This document shows, one piece after another, positions 24,704-36,103 of a DNA stretch of 64,000 bases. The notes under the pieces are model-generated. The model was given only the letters and a program-made list of their open reading frames with translations. It was not told where the DNA came from and made no database searches. Within the stretch, counting starts at the first letter, position 1, and every line of letters starts with the position of its first letter. The DNA comes from Ectobius pallidus (taxonomy: Eukaryota > Arthropoda > Insecta > Blattodea > Ectobiidae), in assembly GCA_964059195.1 (NCBI GenBank), contig CAXKWD010000006.1, positions 174,528,825 to 174,592,824 of the forward strand, in the 5' to 3' direction. The translations under genes and the position numbers were made by a program.

Positions 24704-25155
24704 GGCCTATTTTGTTTTTCCTTATTTCTTACATCTTTCTTGCTAATTTAACTATTTTATTTTGCTTATAATTCCGAGCTCTATTAATAGGGTATACAAT
24801 AATAATAATTAATTATCGATTCTGCACACATATCGATGTGTAACACAGATCTGAACACGAATCCAAAGATCAAAGCCTATACACAGCGAGGAACTAATGA
24901 TTCTAATGTATTAATTCAATTTGTAAGATATTTATGGGACGCGCAGCGAGACGCTCTTTTGTTTTCCGGTGATTTAGTGCACACATCGCATTGTTACACA
25001 TTAAACAATTTCATTTGTCCCTCGGGCTCATCGGCGCATTTAGACTTACAAAGGTCAGGGCATCGAGTCACGATGCGGCCGGCGGCCATGTTGACCCTTG
25101 CGCACGCGCAGGTGTGTCCAAACGAGATCTTAATGATCTTCATTTACATTATTCA
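24704..25155. other. CpG-denser patch, possible promoter
   Basis: The 25010-25125 stretch is markedly richer in CpG than the rest of the window. A 122-codon open frame covers it, but its composition is not protein-like. ATG TTG ACC near 25089 runs to CAG followed by GTGTGT, which could be a tiny first exon with a donor site. This is a guess. Confidence 0.3.
25099..25110. promoter_or_regulatory. NRF-1-like palindrome
   Basis: tgcgcacgcgca is a perfect match to the palindromic NRF-1 consensus (YGCGCAYGCGCR). It lies in the CpG-dense patch beside a YY1-like ggcggccatgttg. In animals such sites mark housekeeping promoters. No downstream gene was recognised. Confidence 0.35.
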
Positions 25156-25605
25156 GGAGGCTTTGGAAAAATTTACTGCAATGAGTTTTTTTATTTGTTC
25201 TTAATTTAGGGTTTAGGAAAATTTTCAAGAATATTATATCCTACGCTTAGAAAAAATTAAATATAAGGCTTTGAAAAATATGGAGGCTTTGGAAAAATTT
25301 TAAACAGTGAGTTCTTTATTATGTTCTTAATTTAAGGCTGAAGAAATTTTTCAATAATATTATAATATCCTATTACTTAATTAAATGTGGGGCTTTGGAA
25401 AATTTGGAGGATTTGGAAAAATTGTAAACAATGAGTTCTTTATTTGTTCTTAATTTAGGGCTTAGGAAATTTTTGAATAATATTATTTCCTACACTTATT
25501 TAATGTAGGGCTTTGGAAAATTTAAGTACATGATTTTTTTCTTAATCTTAATTCAGGGACATGGAAAGATAGTTTAGACTTTTGAAAACTTTTTCAATAA
25601 TATAG
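25156..25605 (+). repeat. About 125-bp tandem repeat, 3.5 units
   Basis: Units begin ggaggctttggaaaaattt at 25156, 25282 and 25406 (periods 126 and 124). Each contains gttcttaatttagg and aatattat. A decayed fourth unit runs to about 25605. Confidence 0.75.
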
Positions 25606-25954
25606 CCTAATGATTTGGTTATCCTTCCTAAAAGAATACTCTCACAGTTCTCAGTGATCCTCATGAGGAAATGACGTTCTTCCCGAATTCGCATGCTCTT
25701 CCGGTGTCTGACAGACTCTAATAATTCTAATCTCTGTTGCCAGACCTTTTTTCATTTTTTAAAAAATACAGTGAGTCCCACGCCAGAGTTGGCCAATGAC
25801 GCGGGTTTCTGCGTCGCGGCGGGCACAGCTCCAACTCCCGAGCGATCGATTGAAATATCTACGCAAATAAAGCCGCGATCGTTGTAATGATTCAGGTTCT
25901 CACATTTACAGTTAAAATTACAATGAAAATAACCATGGCGCCTTTTTAGGAAAT
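25606..25954. other. No gene seen
   Basis: Contains a GC-richer stretch near 25780-25880. No exon could be supported. Confidence 0.35.
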
Positions 25955-26045
25955 TTTCTTTCACGCCCATAAGTTCAGCTTCCGAGATAGAGTTAATTTC
26001 TCTTGTGATATTGTCTTTAAGTTCTTCTAACAGTATGTGACTATT
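25955..26045 (-). pseudogene. Transposase C-terminus fragment
   Basis: The minus strand encodes LEELKDNITREINSISEAEL, then MGVKENFLKRRHGYFHCNFN. The spacing LEELK..I..EI..I....L..V..NF..R...C resembles the C-terminal helical tail of Tc1/mariner-superfamily (DDE) transposases of insects. Only this tail is visible, with no DDE residues. The same LEELKDNIT coding sequence reappears in inverted orientation at 26095. Confidence 0.45.
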
Positions 26046-26093
26046 ATTTGTGGGGAAAGTTGAAAAATAAAGTGTATAGGTCAATTTCCCATA

Positions 26094-26140
26094 CGTTAGA
26101 AGAACTTAAAGACAATATCACAACTGAATTGAATTGAATT
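26094..26140 (+). pseudogene. Inverted duplicate of transposase tail
   Basis: ttagaagaacttaaagacaa, then tatcacaactgaattg, repeats the coding bases of the minus-strand fragment on the opposite strand about 50 bp away. It encodes LEELKDNITTELN and a stop. Confidence 0.5.
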
Positions 26141-26783
26141 TTTGTGATTATGATATGTAAAATAGCGACGATGCGATGGCTCACTCTGTATGAAAACTAT
26201 GTTCATGCAAAATTTCAGTTCTACCAGTTTAAATTCTTTTCGGGACGGGCAAGAATAAACAGAAAACTCACAGAACAGCAATATTATTATTAGAAGTGAA
26301 CAGCGCATGTCAAAACTCGGAAACAAAAAGCGATTACAGCGCTCCAACGGGTCGGGCAGTTAAGCTGTAAGAATGAAAAATTTGCGTGCCAGAACACATG
26401 TATGAAAATGCATTCCAAATTCTGTAAAACCATAGCCCACTAGTAGTATTAGCGGGCTACGGTAATGACCATAGCCCACTAATACCATCAGGCTATAGTG
26501 ATACAAACAATTATCTATTAAAAGCATTGAACACAAAATGCACTAAATGATGAACACCTTAAATAAGAAAAAATAATAATTTGCAAACCATATTCGTCAG
26601 ATCTTATAAAAACCGTAGTGTAGAATACCTTCTAGAATTTCTGCTACTCACAACATACATGTCTCGGTGATTGCAGAAATATGTATTACTTTAGATGACT
26701 TTATAAATAAAAAAACAAACACCCTTGATTAATGAATTATATTTATAAAAACTTATTTTAAAAATATTACATTACCATAAATA
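26141..26783. other. No gene seen; short palindromic phrases
   Basis: catagcccactagtagtatt and catagcccactaataccatc recur at 26432 and 26470. The rest is unclassified. It lies downstream of the THAP remnant. Confidence 0.35.
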
Positions 26784-27305
26784 TTAGTAGCTTCCTGTCA
26801 CTTGAATTTCTTTTACCTCAGTCATACACAGAAGTATGAATTTACTTTCTATTTTCACAAAAACTAGGCGAGGCTTGAGATCACTTCCCACATTTGATTG
26901 GGAATTCACAGGGATTGGGTCTCTATAAATCACGAGTCGCAAGCTGCTTTGGGATAACTTGTCTAGTATGGTTAACGAAATCTTTCTCCAGGAAGTGGTC
27001 TTCACACATGAAATAATTAGCACAATTCACATTATCATCTAAATTGCACTGATGTTTCAGTTGGTTCACGTTTGATTTTTTCGGAAACCTGTAGTAATGT
27101 TTGTTTTTGTAGTTCACGTTGGATTTCATACTGAAGTATTTACTTCCGCAGCCAGGGAACTTACAGGAATATTTCACTCGTTTCTGAAACAAAGAATACG
27201 AAACATTAATCTTAATAATTCGTAGAACATGGAATAAATATTAATTCAGGATTGTTTTAAGTAGTTAATGTATTTTAACTTACCTTCGCTACTTGACATC
27301 TTCAT
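26784..27305 (-). pseudogene. THAP-domain gene, probably broken
   Basis: THAP domains are C2CH zinc modules that bind DNA and occur in regulators and in P-element-like transposases. On the minus strand the exon from 27183 encodes KRVKYSCKFPGC (C-x4-C), HYYRFPKK, then MCEDHFLEKDF (C-x2-H), matching the order of the fold; the usual tryptophan is missing. After VIPKQL the frame stops, but the next frame continues LRLVIYRDPIPVNSQ, resembling the AVP motif that closes the domain. A one-base frameshift near 26945 is therefore likely. A possible 22-nt first exon (ATG at 27305, ending GCGAAG before GTAAGT at 27283) and the acceptor ttctttgtttcag bound a 100-nt intron. However, joining them leaves the THAP frame one base off. 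Two frame faults mean a pseudogene or assembly errors. Confidence 0.55.
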
Positions 27306-28741
27306 AATATGTTAATTATATCTCCTCCTTTTCCAAACACTAATGCATACAGATCGTTGCAGAAAAAAAAAACAGATATTACGCCTTTTCGTATATTGCT
27401 GTCATATGTTTCGAAACAAACCTGCCGCCATGGCAACAGCGATCACAGTGCACCAAACCGGTCGGGCAGTGAACTAATGAGCTGTTGCTATTCTTTCAAT
27501 GTTACTTTCACCCCCGTGAGAAAACTCGAGAATAGGCCTAACTCTTTATTTGGCGGGGCTTAATTTCTCACGCAATATACAAACCCGTGCCGGACTGCAA
27601 AGAAAACAGTTATCACAGTGATTAGGCCCAAAGTGTATTTCTTAATATTTTATTCTGTAATTTATACGAAATTTAGTATTTCTTCCAATTTTTCAGTCTT
27701 TTAAATATAAAGAGTTAATTAATTTAAGATTTGGAAGATTTCTCAATAATGTAGGACGAATAAATCAGGGGTTTTCAAAAACCCTTTAAGCAGTGTTTTA
27801 AATTATGTTTCAACATAGATATCACCGACCTGACTAGCGAACTTGAGAAACGACAGCCAGAAAGGCGAATTGGTTGATTATTATGACTAGACTTCGGACT
27901 TTTAGGTCGCTAAAAATGCTGTTTTAGGTACTTAAAATAGGCTCTAAAAATTTGAAAATAGGTTCTAAAAATCGTAAAATAGTCTCTTATAAAATCGTTA
28001 AGTCGCCAATTTTCTGAAATATCTCAATTGCAATGCAGAATATTATATTTATTGAAGTCATCATTAATCAACAATCATGATAAAACACAGATAGGCCTAT
28101 AGGCCTATGGTACACAGAATTATATAGACCTATTACTAGGGCCTGTATTACTACCATAACAGTGAAAACCTAATCCCTGCGCCCATAAACTACGCACGTT
28201 AGCATATTCAACCCCTTGTATCCCTCAGTGATTCAGATAAGGTTTTTTTTTTCTTGATGTGGGAGTCGGGAGAAAAACACTACATTTTCTTGGGAAATCC
28301 AAGGAATTTTTCTACTGAAGACGAAACATTTCTTATTATTTGACCACGTCACAAATGTGTCATGTACTGCACATTCCAAGCTAAAAATTTAGTACGAACT
28401 GAAAATAAATGCTAGAATTTACAACAAAAAGTGACTTATTTTGAACTTTAGAGGAAAAACAAGCAAAGAGGTAATATTAGGCTCTAACGTAAAAATAGGC
28501 TGTTTCAGGCCCTATAAAAGTATCAGTTTTAGGCATAGTCACTTATGAAACATTCATATACAAATTTACTTTTTACATAAGTTCACAAAGACTGAGCACT
28601 GAAACATTTTCATACCTGTACATTCTTTTATAAAAAAACAATCAATCTTTGTACCCAACGATTGGGTATAGGCCTACAGGCCTATATAAGCTGCATATGA
28701 AGAAAAGAAGATACGAAAATCTATATTTATTATTTATATGT
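27306..28741. other. No gene; unclassified repeats
   Basis: 27880-28530 has weakly repeated phrases around ttaggtcgctaaaa and aggctctaaaaattt. TAGGCCTA occurs several times, in one place as taggcctataggcctat (28092). No exon was recognised. Confidence 0.35.
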
Positions 28742-28870
28742 ATGTTTCGGATGTTTATGACATAAAATAGTGGAAAATATGACTGTAAATATGCCCTTAA
28801 AAATGACTAAATATGACCCAAAAATCCTAAACATGACCTCACAAAAGAACGTATTTTCTCAAAATAAATA
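28742..28870 (+). repeat. Dispersed repeat Y, copy 2
   Basis: Matches 10405-10545 (aagtggaaaatatgac, gacctcacaaaagaacgtat). Confidence 0.5.
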
Positions 28871-29375
28871 TTCCATTTTTGGTCACTAAATTATTACATC
28901 ACACTAATTCAATCAGATAATCACTTTCAAAACAAATTTACAGGTGATTTACAGTTTTAAGTTAGGCCTACTTGTAAAGAACTTCTTATTTGTATAGAAT
29001 TTTCTCCTGTTTGCTCGCTTCATCAGCTCCAAATACTCGTAATATTTGTAGTCTTTACGTGTCTCTATAAAATATGAACAACTGCATTAATTTTAAAATT
29101 TAATTTACCTATTAATTTGGCATAAACATTAAATTAATGAAATGGATTTCAAAATTAACTCGACCATGTAGTACACACACTGCATAATTGTGTTCTTTTA
29201 CCGAATTTAAAACTGAAATATGACGTTAAATTACAAATATGCCCAAAATATGTCCAAGACCACAAAAAAAGTCTAAAATATGACTTTATATGCAAAATAA
29301 ATACGGTCCGATTAGGATAGCAAGCGTGCAATTCGTGTTTAATTTGTGTTTGCAGCGAGAATGGAGGTCAGGATA
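28871..29375. other. No gene seen
   Basis: AT-rich. The 29215-29290 part repeats short 'aaatatg' phrases. Confidence 0.35.
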
Positions 29376-29855
29376 TAGTATATTGCGATACAAGTGCCGT
29401 AAGGCACGTTTACGGGTCGAGGAAACAGATTGAAAACCCGAGGCGCAGCCGAGGGTTTTTAAGTTTTCGAGACCCGTAAATGCCTTTACGGCCCGTGTGT
29501 TGCATGCTATTTTTTGCACGATGATTATTTATATCAATTTAATTATATTAATTGTTATATTACCTGAAAATATTATGTAAATACATTCTTGAAAATAGAT
29601 GTTTATTTCAGAAAGTGATTCGCATGTGTTTGTTGTTATGGGAACCGAATATTTGTCCTGGGGGCCGTGGCCATAAAGGCTTGTATTATGAAGTGTATCG
29701 TAATGAATTATGACGTAGCGCTTGGACCGTAAGTGTTTTAACCTCATCGCAACCGGCCTTAGCAACAAGACTGTGTGGGAATGTCAACTTACGATCCATG
29801 TAAACAAAGTTCGTAAGTACCACTTACTAGCTAAGGAGTGCAAAAAAAAATATGA
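29376..29855 (+). repeat. Dispersed repeat H, copy 2 (uninterrupted)
   Basis: Runs from gcgatacaagtgccgtaagg through the hairpin region (gaaaacccgaggcgcagccg with agggttttt, and cgggtcgag with ctcgagacccg-like arms) to ttcgtaagtaccacttac. It is the empty-site comparison for B1 in the copy at 2935. Confidence 0.6.
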
Positions 29856-30500
29856 CATGTCATAAACATCCGAACCCAATTTATAAGTATGGTGAAGAAT
29901 TTTAAATCTAGATAATATTAGAAGTTCCAAAGAGTTTGAAGAAAAAAAACACCAGATCTTATAGACGTCCGGATTCTGTCAAGACAAATGCAAACCTCTC
30001 ATTATATTACCTGCAATTATTTATCGATTGCTACTTAGACCTGTAAGTGTCGCCGGTATACCGAAATTTTATCATTCATGTTTTTAAATCTAGAAACCTG
30101 GGCTGAACTCCAATTTGCGAACAGAGGGCCATGGAATGAATTGGTCTGTCGCTGGTCTGCCTGATAGAAACCCGTACTGATCACAGCTGGCAGCCAGCCA
30201 TTACCACCCCTGGTCTCCACCCCCGCGCGGCGGCGGGAGGCTAACTAGAGAAATTACTAATAGAGACATCAACAAAGCATTATGATCACGCACATACTAT
30301 ACAGCGTGACCTGGTTTATACCATTACACTCGTTAAAGAGGATCTAACTATACTCTTAAACTTACAATTTGAGACTCAGTAAAGGCTTATAGACTCCCAA
30401 AAAATCTACCACATTAGTTAGAAAGGGTCTGTACTACTATTTGTTGGCGAAAAAAATTAATTCATAACTTTTTAGCACTTATAGCATATAATTATTTATA
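29856..30500. other. No gene seen
   Basis: Unclassified sequence with a short GC-rich run near 30212-30235. No credible exon. Confidence 0.35.
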
Positions 30501-30590
30501 CAGGGTGTTAATGAGTAACACCGAAATGTTTTACCTATGTATAGAGGGGACATGGACAAACAACATTAATTAACAGATTTTCTTAAGTGT
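30501..30590 (+). mobile_element. MITE I, single arm
   Basis: Starts after TA with cagggtgttaatgagtaaca and follows the arm sequence (gtatagaggggacatggaca) for about 90 bp. The second arm is absent. Confidence 0.6.
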
Positions 30591-30897
30591 TCTTATACCC
30601 TGGAGCAGTGAATCTCAACCTAAGGGTCAATTTTACATGTAACAAAATAGGAATCAATCTAGTTACTAATGTAAGGTAGTGACATATTATGATTTTGTTG
30701 TCCTTAAGCTTCTCTCTAGTAACAAAGGAAATAAAATTGGAATACGGTAGTGGTAATGAAATAGAGAGACTTACAGATTGCTCGTTTTCATCACTAGGGG
30801 CGCTGAGTGTCAGGTCCTCGGCACTGCGACTGCTGATGACTTCACGAGGTTTCTTCTGTTCACGACATCGATCCATATCCGGTTCCTGTAACAGAAG

Positions 30898-30939
<42 letters not shown>

Positions 30940-30940
30940 A
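30898..30940 (+). repeat. (TTA)n microsatellite
   Basis: About 13 TTA units. Confidence 0.9.
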
Positions 30941-30944
30941 CCTC

Positions 30945-31245
30945 AGTTAAGCTCCTGAGGATTCATACCCCCGGATTCGATCCCCGGTACCTCCTCGGAT
31001 TTTTTCTAAGGTAGGGAGGTCTGGCAGGGGTGCACTCAGCCTCGTGATTCAAATTGAGGAGCTACTTGATAGAAAAGTAGCGGCTCCGGTCATGGAAACC
31101 ACCATTAACGGCCGTGGGTGTCGGCATGCTGACCACATGCCCCCGAATCCTGCCATCTGCCTACGGTAGATGACACAGCGGCCGGGTGGTAGGCCTTATC
31201 CTTTTTCAGGGATGTAGCGCCATGGAGTTTAGTTTTTTAAGCGCC
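30945..31245 (+). mobile_element. tRNA-derived SINE F, copy 2
   Basis: Contains the B-box-like cggattcgatccccggtacc and body phrases shared with 46834-47112 (ctggcaggggtgcactcagc, caaattgaggagctacttga). The A-box part of the head is degraded and adjoins (TTA)n. Confidence 0.65.
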
Positions 31246-31287
31246 TGGGGTGCAACTGCGCATAAGTTTGAACATATATAAATCAAG

Positions 31288-32010
31288 CTGAGTTTTGAAA
31301 AATTTTGATTTTAAATGCCAAAAATCAAATGTTTTTGAGGATACCTAATAGTCTACCTTTTTACACAGAATTATCAAATCCAAAAAAGAGTTCACATGAC
31401 AACAGTGTATTGTTGGCAGTGGTCACAGGTGACTTTGGAAGTGAAGTGCATGATACAGGACTTTGACAAATTAGAGAAGCTATCAATATAATTAATGTTA
31501 TAAATAAATATTATGAATGAAATCCACGAAAATAATGCAGTCACATAACATACTCTACCCTGGACATAAAGAATACCGTACGAGGTATGGTAATGTGTAT
31601 ATTATAATATTGCAGGTTTTTGGAGAGAGAAGTACGAAAGTGATAATGCTTTCTGTTTAATTTCATCCCCAAAACGGCTTTATGGTAACATAAGAGCGGG
31701 AAATTTTCCGCCTCGATATTACAATTTTATGTTACAGGAATTTCTGTTTCTTCTTATTTGAACCCCTACCAGGCTTGGTGTGTAGAAGCAATGGGATGCA
31801 AAATTCTACATTCTCTATGAGCCATAAAAAGCTATAGGCCTACCAAGCGTTTTCTGACGGAATAGTTTGAGTGTGATAAGTCGTTCTTTCTATTTGAAAT
31901 TATAAATACCTATATAAGGACCTAGAATTTGAAAATCGAAAGTCCTTCGTAAGTTAATTTCCAATTACAAACTTAAAAAACCCGGGCGACGCCGGGTCTT
32001 TTAAGCTAGT
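31288..32010 (-). mobile_element. Repeat B, copy 7 (3' truncated)
   Basis: The head at the right is cgggcgacgccgggtctttt then aagctagt. The tail with its CAGT run is missing. It has CTATAGGCCTACCAAGCG near 31833 where copies 2 and 5 read CTATATCAAGCG. Confidence 0.65.
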
Positions 32011-32392
32011 AATAATATGAATAGCTACCCCATGATTTGAATACTGGACACTGCCTCCTGTTAACTGAATTCTAGTTTTCCAAAACAGTCAGCAAACATG
32101 TTAAATCTAATTTGCTTACTCAAACATACATGATGGGAGTGTAAACACACTTAGCCCCTTGTTGCGCTGAGATTGGAAACACAAATACATTAAGCAGTCA
32201 TAAAGTGAGTTTATACACTCTCTGGAGTTCATTTCTACACTCTTTGATATGGATATCACTGTGCCAGGTCGGCCTCTAAGGGTGCACAAACCTAAGACTA
32301 CCTGGTTTTAAAATAAACTTTATTTGAATTGCTCTGCTTGGGTGTAAGAAAGTAGGTGATGTGCTTTTGTTTCATGAAATATTATCCATAAC
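32011..32392. other. No gene seen
   Basis: No recognised repeat or exon. It ends in the target site of element M. Confidence 0.35.
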
Positions 32393-33157
32393 CAGGGCCC
32401 GGATTCTGATGACCTAAAATTGTACGAAAAATGACCTATAAAATGACCCTAGATTTTAAAGAAAATGACTTAATAATTATAAAAAAAGACCTAAAACCTG
32501 ATATTTTATTTATAAAAAATTATTACTGTACACACAAAGTTATAGACTAATTTGTACATAATTGTAAGAAATGTAAAAAACTGTAATGTTATGAGTGATC
32601 TTTTCTCACGGAAATTTAAACTGGCACTGAGGCACTGGTGAGTCAAAATTCGGCATTTCCATTTGTGGTCTGCCGGATTATATTGTTGTTCATTGAGGGT
32701 AAACAGTAGTTTGCACTCTCAAATCCAAGCAGGTGGCAGACTCTGGTGCCAGGTCAATCTAATAACAATAGTAATAGGCTATAATACAAAATTTTTGCGT
32801 TTCTTTAATTGTCATTTCCGACTGAGATTTGACAACACTTTAACGCCGAATTTTTCCTTCTTGTATTAAACAAACAACACTTCAAAGACAGCACTGCTAG
32901 CGACGAAAAAAGTTAATACACTCAATGTAAATACATGAAAATGACTAAATTAGGAAGCAAATGACACGAAAATGACAAAATAATTACCTAAAATTGAAAT
33001 AAATGCCCTAAAATTATAAAATTGCATAAAATAAAAAAATGACCTAATAATAATGCATTTCTATAATCTAGAGGCCATGATTAGGATTTATCCACAAGTT
33101 GCCAATGTCTATGCAGCATCAATAAAAAGATGACATGTCATTAGAATCAGGGCCCTG
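32393..33157 (+). mobile_element. hAT-like MITE M, copy 1
   Basis: The ends cagggcccggattctgatga and tcattagaatcagggccctg are inverted. The flanks are a perfect 8-bp duplication tccataac (32385-32392 and 33158-33165). CAGGG ends with 8-bp duplications are typical of hAT transposons. The 765-bp interior is dominated by repeats of 'aaatgacctaaaa' and encodes no transposase. Confidence 0.8.
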
Positions 33158-33169
33158 TCCATAACATTA

Positions 33170-33405
33170 GAACAAGTGCAAACATATCAGGACAGACGAA
33201 ACATCTAAGGGTCCCTAGGCTAAATTTAAAGATGATTTAATCCCATTTTATTTCGGTAAAATGCTCGGCAAGACGATCTTCCGTTATTTCGGAGTGTAAA
33301 GGTACTCTAAATTTGCGTAACTCAGCTGCGAAATTATCAATTTAGGCCAATGTCTGCACTACAGGTTTATTTTAAATCGAATATTTCACTAATAGTCTAT
33401 AGTGT
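33170..33405. other. No gene seen
   Basis: Short unclassified spacer. Confidence 0.35.
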
Positions 33406-33409
33406 TTAA

Positions 33410-34796
33410 GGGGACACACAGCTTTCGGTGAAATTCATATCTTTTTTTCTCAGCAATGAATTGCTCTACAATCTTGCAATCTGACATACTCTTTAGTGAC
33501 TAATTTAACAATTGAGTTGCCCAGTGGAAAAGAGGCACATGCCACATATCGGCCAATTTTGAGTTTTTGTTATGATTAAGTAGCTCATGAAATCTTGTGT
33601 CAGTTCCGATAACTATTTGCATGGTGACATGTGCCTACTCTTCAACAAGGAGTATAACAAAATCTCTGTTTTCTGAATGCTAGAAATAGCTAATCGAAAA
33701 GGGGCCCATGCCACACCTGATCGTCTTTTATCTCTTGTGGTTGAAGTCCCCTTTTTCGATAGGTTCTAAGAAGTACTCTAAGAAGTGATGGCACTATGGA
33801 GAGGATTGAAGTTGAGGACTTAAACGATAATGTTATGTAATAGTCTATAGGCCCAAGGGATTATTCTTTCAATAATGTAAGAGATTAATGTAGTTAGGCA
33901 TGGAATATGTATTTAGAAGTTTTCATTTTCATTTTCACAGTTCCTGTTAACTTGAATTAACAATGAGTTGCATTATTTGGGGTTTATATCACTATTTCAT
34001 TTCTATAATTTCCTTTCCTTGTGATTAAAAACACTTAATATTAAGAATATTTCACCTAATATTTGATAACATATCCATTGTTCCACCTAATTCATGATCC
34101 AGTTAAAAAAATTATAAGAAGGTGTCAACATTCCACAAAAAACTGACTTTCAGAAATATCTCTTTTCTGTGCAAATGCTGTTCTGTGGCATGTGCCTCTA
34201 TTCCACTGGGCAACTCAATTGCATACTATTTTCAGAATTAACCAATCTATTACAGTTACGGGTAATTATCGTTACAAAATGGCAGCCACGTTTCATGCAC
34301 TAAAATACCGTTTCCGTGAAAATTTCCAGAAATGGCAATATTTTTTAGTGATTATTTTTTCTATCTATTTGCAAACATCATATGAACACCGTCGTCTACA
34401 ATCTTTGGAATATCTGCTTTACAAGTATTTTTAAAAATTAATTTTAAGACTTTATTTTTCATAAAAATGTATATATTTAAAAGACAAACTATTAATGGTA
34501 AATGAATGATTGAATCCTATGATATAAAGAAATACACAGAAAAATAATCTCTCAGAAATGTTGATATTTTGGAAATTATCACGGAAACGGCATTTTAGTG
34601 CACGAAACGTGGCTGCCATTTTGTAACGATAATTACCCGTAACTGTAACAGAATGTTTAATTGTGAAAATAGTATGCAATTGTAGAAAAGTCAATAAAGA
34701 GTATGTCAGATTGCAAGATTGTAGAGCAATTCATTGCTGAGGAAAAAAATAATGAAATTTCTCACCTATGAATTTTACCCAAAGCTGTATGCCCCC
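33410..34796. mobile_element. piggyBac-like MITE N, copy 1
   Basis: Flanked by TTAA on both sides (33406-33409 and 34797-34800). Long inverted arms start gggg: gcaatgaattgctctacaat on the left has its complement on the right. The inner arm with cgttacaaaatggcagccac (34270) is also mirrored at 34605-34640. The left arm is split by element O. TTAA target duplications are the signature of piggyBac transposition. No transposase is present. Confidence 0.7.
33514..34216. mobile_element. Inverted-repeat element O inside N
   Basis: The ends gagttgcccagtggaaaaga and ggcacatgccaca are mirrored at the right end with one mismatch in about 32 bp. The flanks are aatt on both sides (33510-33513 and 34217-34220). 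The right arm of N shows the uninterrupted sequence, which proves the insertion. The 703-bp interior is non-coding. Confidence 0.7.
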
Positions 34797-34800
34797 TTAA

Positions 34801-34928
34801 TATAAATAAATCAATATAGTCTGATACACATTAGGCCTAGCCCATAGCCTATTTGTCAAAACGACTACATTTGAAATTACCGACAAATGTAAGAGAAAAT
34901 CATTTAATGACTATTTGACGAACAAAAT

Positions 34929-34964
<36 letters not shown>

Positions 34965-35099
34965 TAAATCAAATTAATTTATTTTCCTAGTCGATTTTGA
35001 GATGATGGCTGCTCTATTTCAACGATTCTCTTCTTCACCAGTTGCTATGGCAACGGACCAAGGCCACCTGCCATTACTTTCACATTTTTCGAAAAGTAT
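34801..35099. other. No gene; (TAA)n and X-box-like motif
   Basis: Contains (TAA)n at 34931-34962 and the palindrome gttgctatggcaac at 35041-35054, an RFX-type X-box. No gene was recognised. Confidence 0.35.
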
Positions 35100-35302
35100 T
35101 AATGAAAACTGGTACTTCGATAGCGAAAAAATCACGTTTTCTGCCAGATTTTAACTCATAAGTCACGAACGAAAGCGAAAATTGAAAAATCCGGCTTAGA
35201 AGTGCATTGGGATTACCAAGTGCATCTGCATGAAAACATTCCAGACCTCTGCGTCCCGTAAATTTAGTTGGGAATCACACAACAAACATTTCCTCTTATT
35301 AA
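35100..35302 (+). mobile_element. Repeat A, 3' fragment
   Basis: Starts inside repeat A (aatcacgttttctgccagat, cacgaacgaaagcgaaaatt) and continues to near its tail (cctcttattaag). 5' truncated. Confidence 0.55.
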
Positions 35303-35750
35303 GGTGTATGTAGATTTCAGGTATAAAATTAAAGCAATTGGTGTCAGTTCTGCGGAACTTTGGACACCCTTTATAACGTGGACATGCAGAGCACGTAGTG
35401 GGGAATATGAGATATAAAACCGCCACCCTTCATCAGGCCACACAGGGTGTTTGCCTTGATAATTGCTTGATGACCACCGAAAACCTCGGACAATGTGTGT
35501 CCCCACAGCTCCAGCAAGAAAAACGCAATTAAAGAAATTTATATGAAAACATAACTTCCTCTATCCACAATGTATTCAGCCTGCATTGCAATTGTGCGCT
35601 TTCAGTTGTATCAGACTCATCCTAAGTCACGAGGGAATATTTTAAACCTAAGTCTCTGTATGAATTGAGTTGCTTATAGCTGACAATTAAAAGTTTCAGC
35701 CCTTCCAAAGTATTATAATATTATAATCTACCACACAATGTAATCTCTCT
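35303..35750. other. No gene seen
   Basis: Overlapping short open frames have no recognisable features. Confidence 0.35.
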
Positions 35751-35751
35751 A

Positions 35752-36103
35752 TATATAAGAGGCTTTGTCCTGACTGACTGACAGACTGACTGAAAGAGAA
35801 TCAACGTAGAGCCTAAACTATAACAGGTAGAGACTTGGAATTTCGACAGTACCTTCGTTTCATAATGTAAGTGCTCACTGAGAAAGGATTTTGCGAAATT
35901 TTGATTTTAAATGCCAAAAATCAAATGCTTTTGAGAATACTTAATCCCTTTTTACACAGAATTATCAAATCCAAATCACAGTTGACATGACAACAGTGAA
36001 TTATTGGCAGTGTTCACAGGTAGCTTTGGAAATAAATGACATGGGACTTGGACAAATTAGAGAAGCTATCGATAGAATTCATTGGTGTAAATAAACAATG
36101 AAG
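35752..36103 (-). mobile_element. Repeat B, 3' half
   Basis: The tail at the left is tatataagaggctttgtcct with a CTGA run. The copy ends within the body (gaattcattggtgtaaataa). No head. Confidence 0.6.

Noticed and set aside
24836..25204. 122-codon open frame in the CpG patch
   Set aside because: Composition and lack of motifs do not suggest a protein. The openness may come from GC content.
30605..30640. gcagtgaatctcaacctaag, similar to the end of SPIN-type hAT elements
   Set aside because: Match too short and no partner end or target duplication was found.
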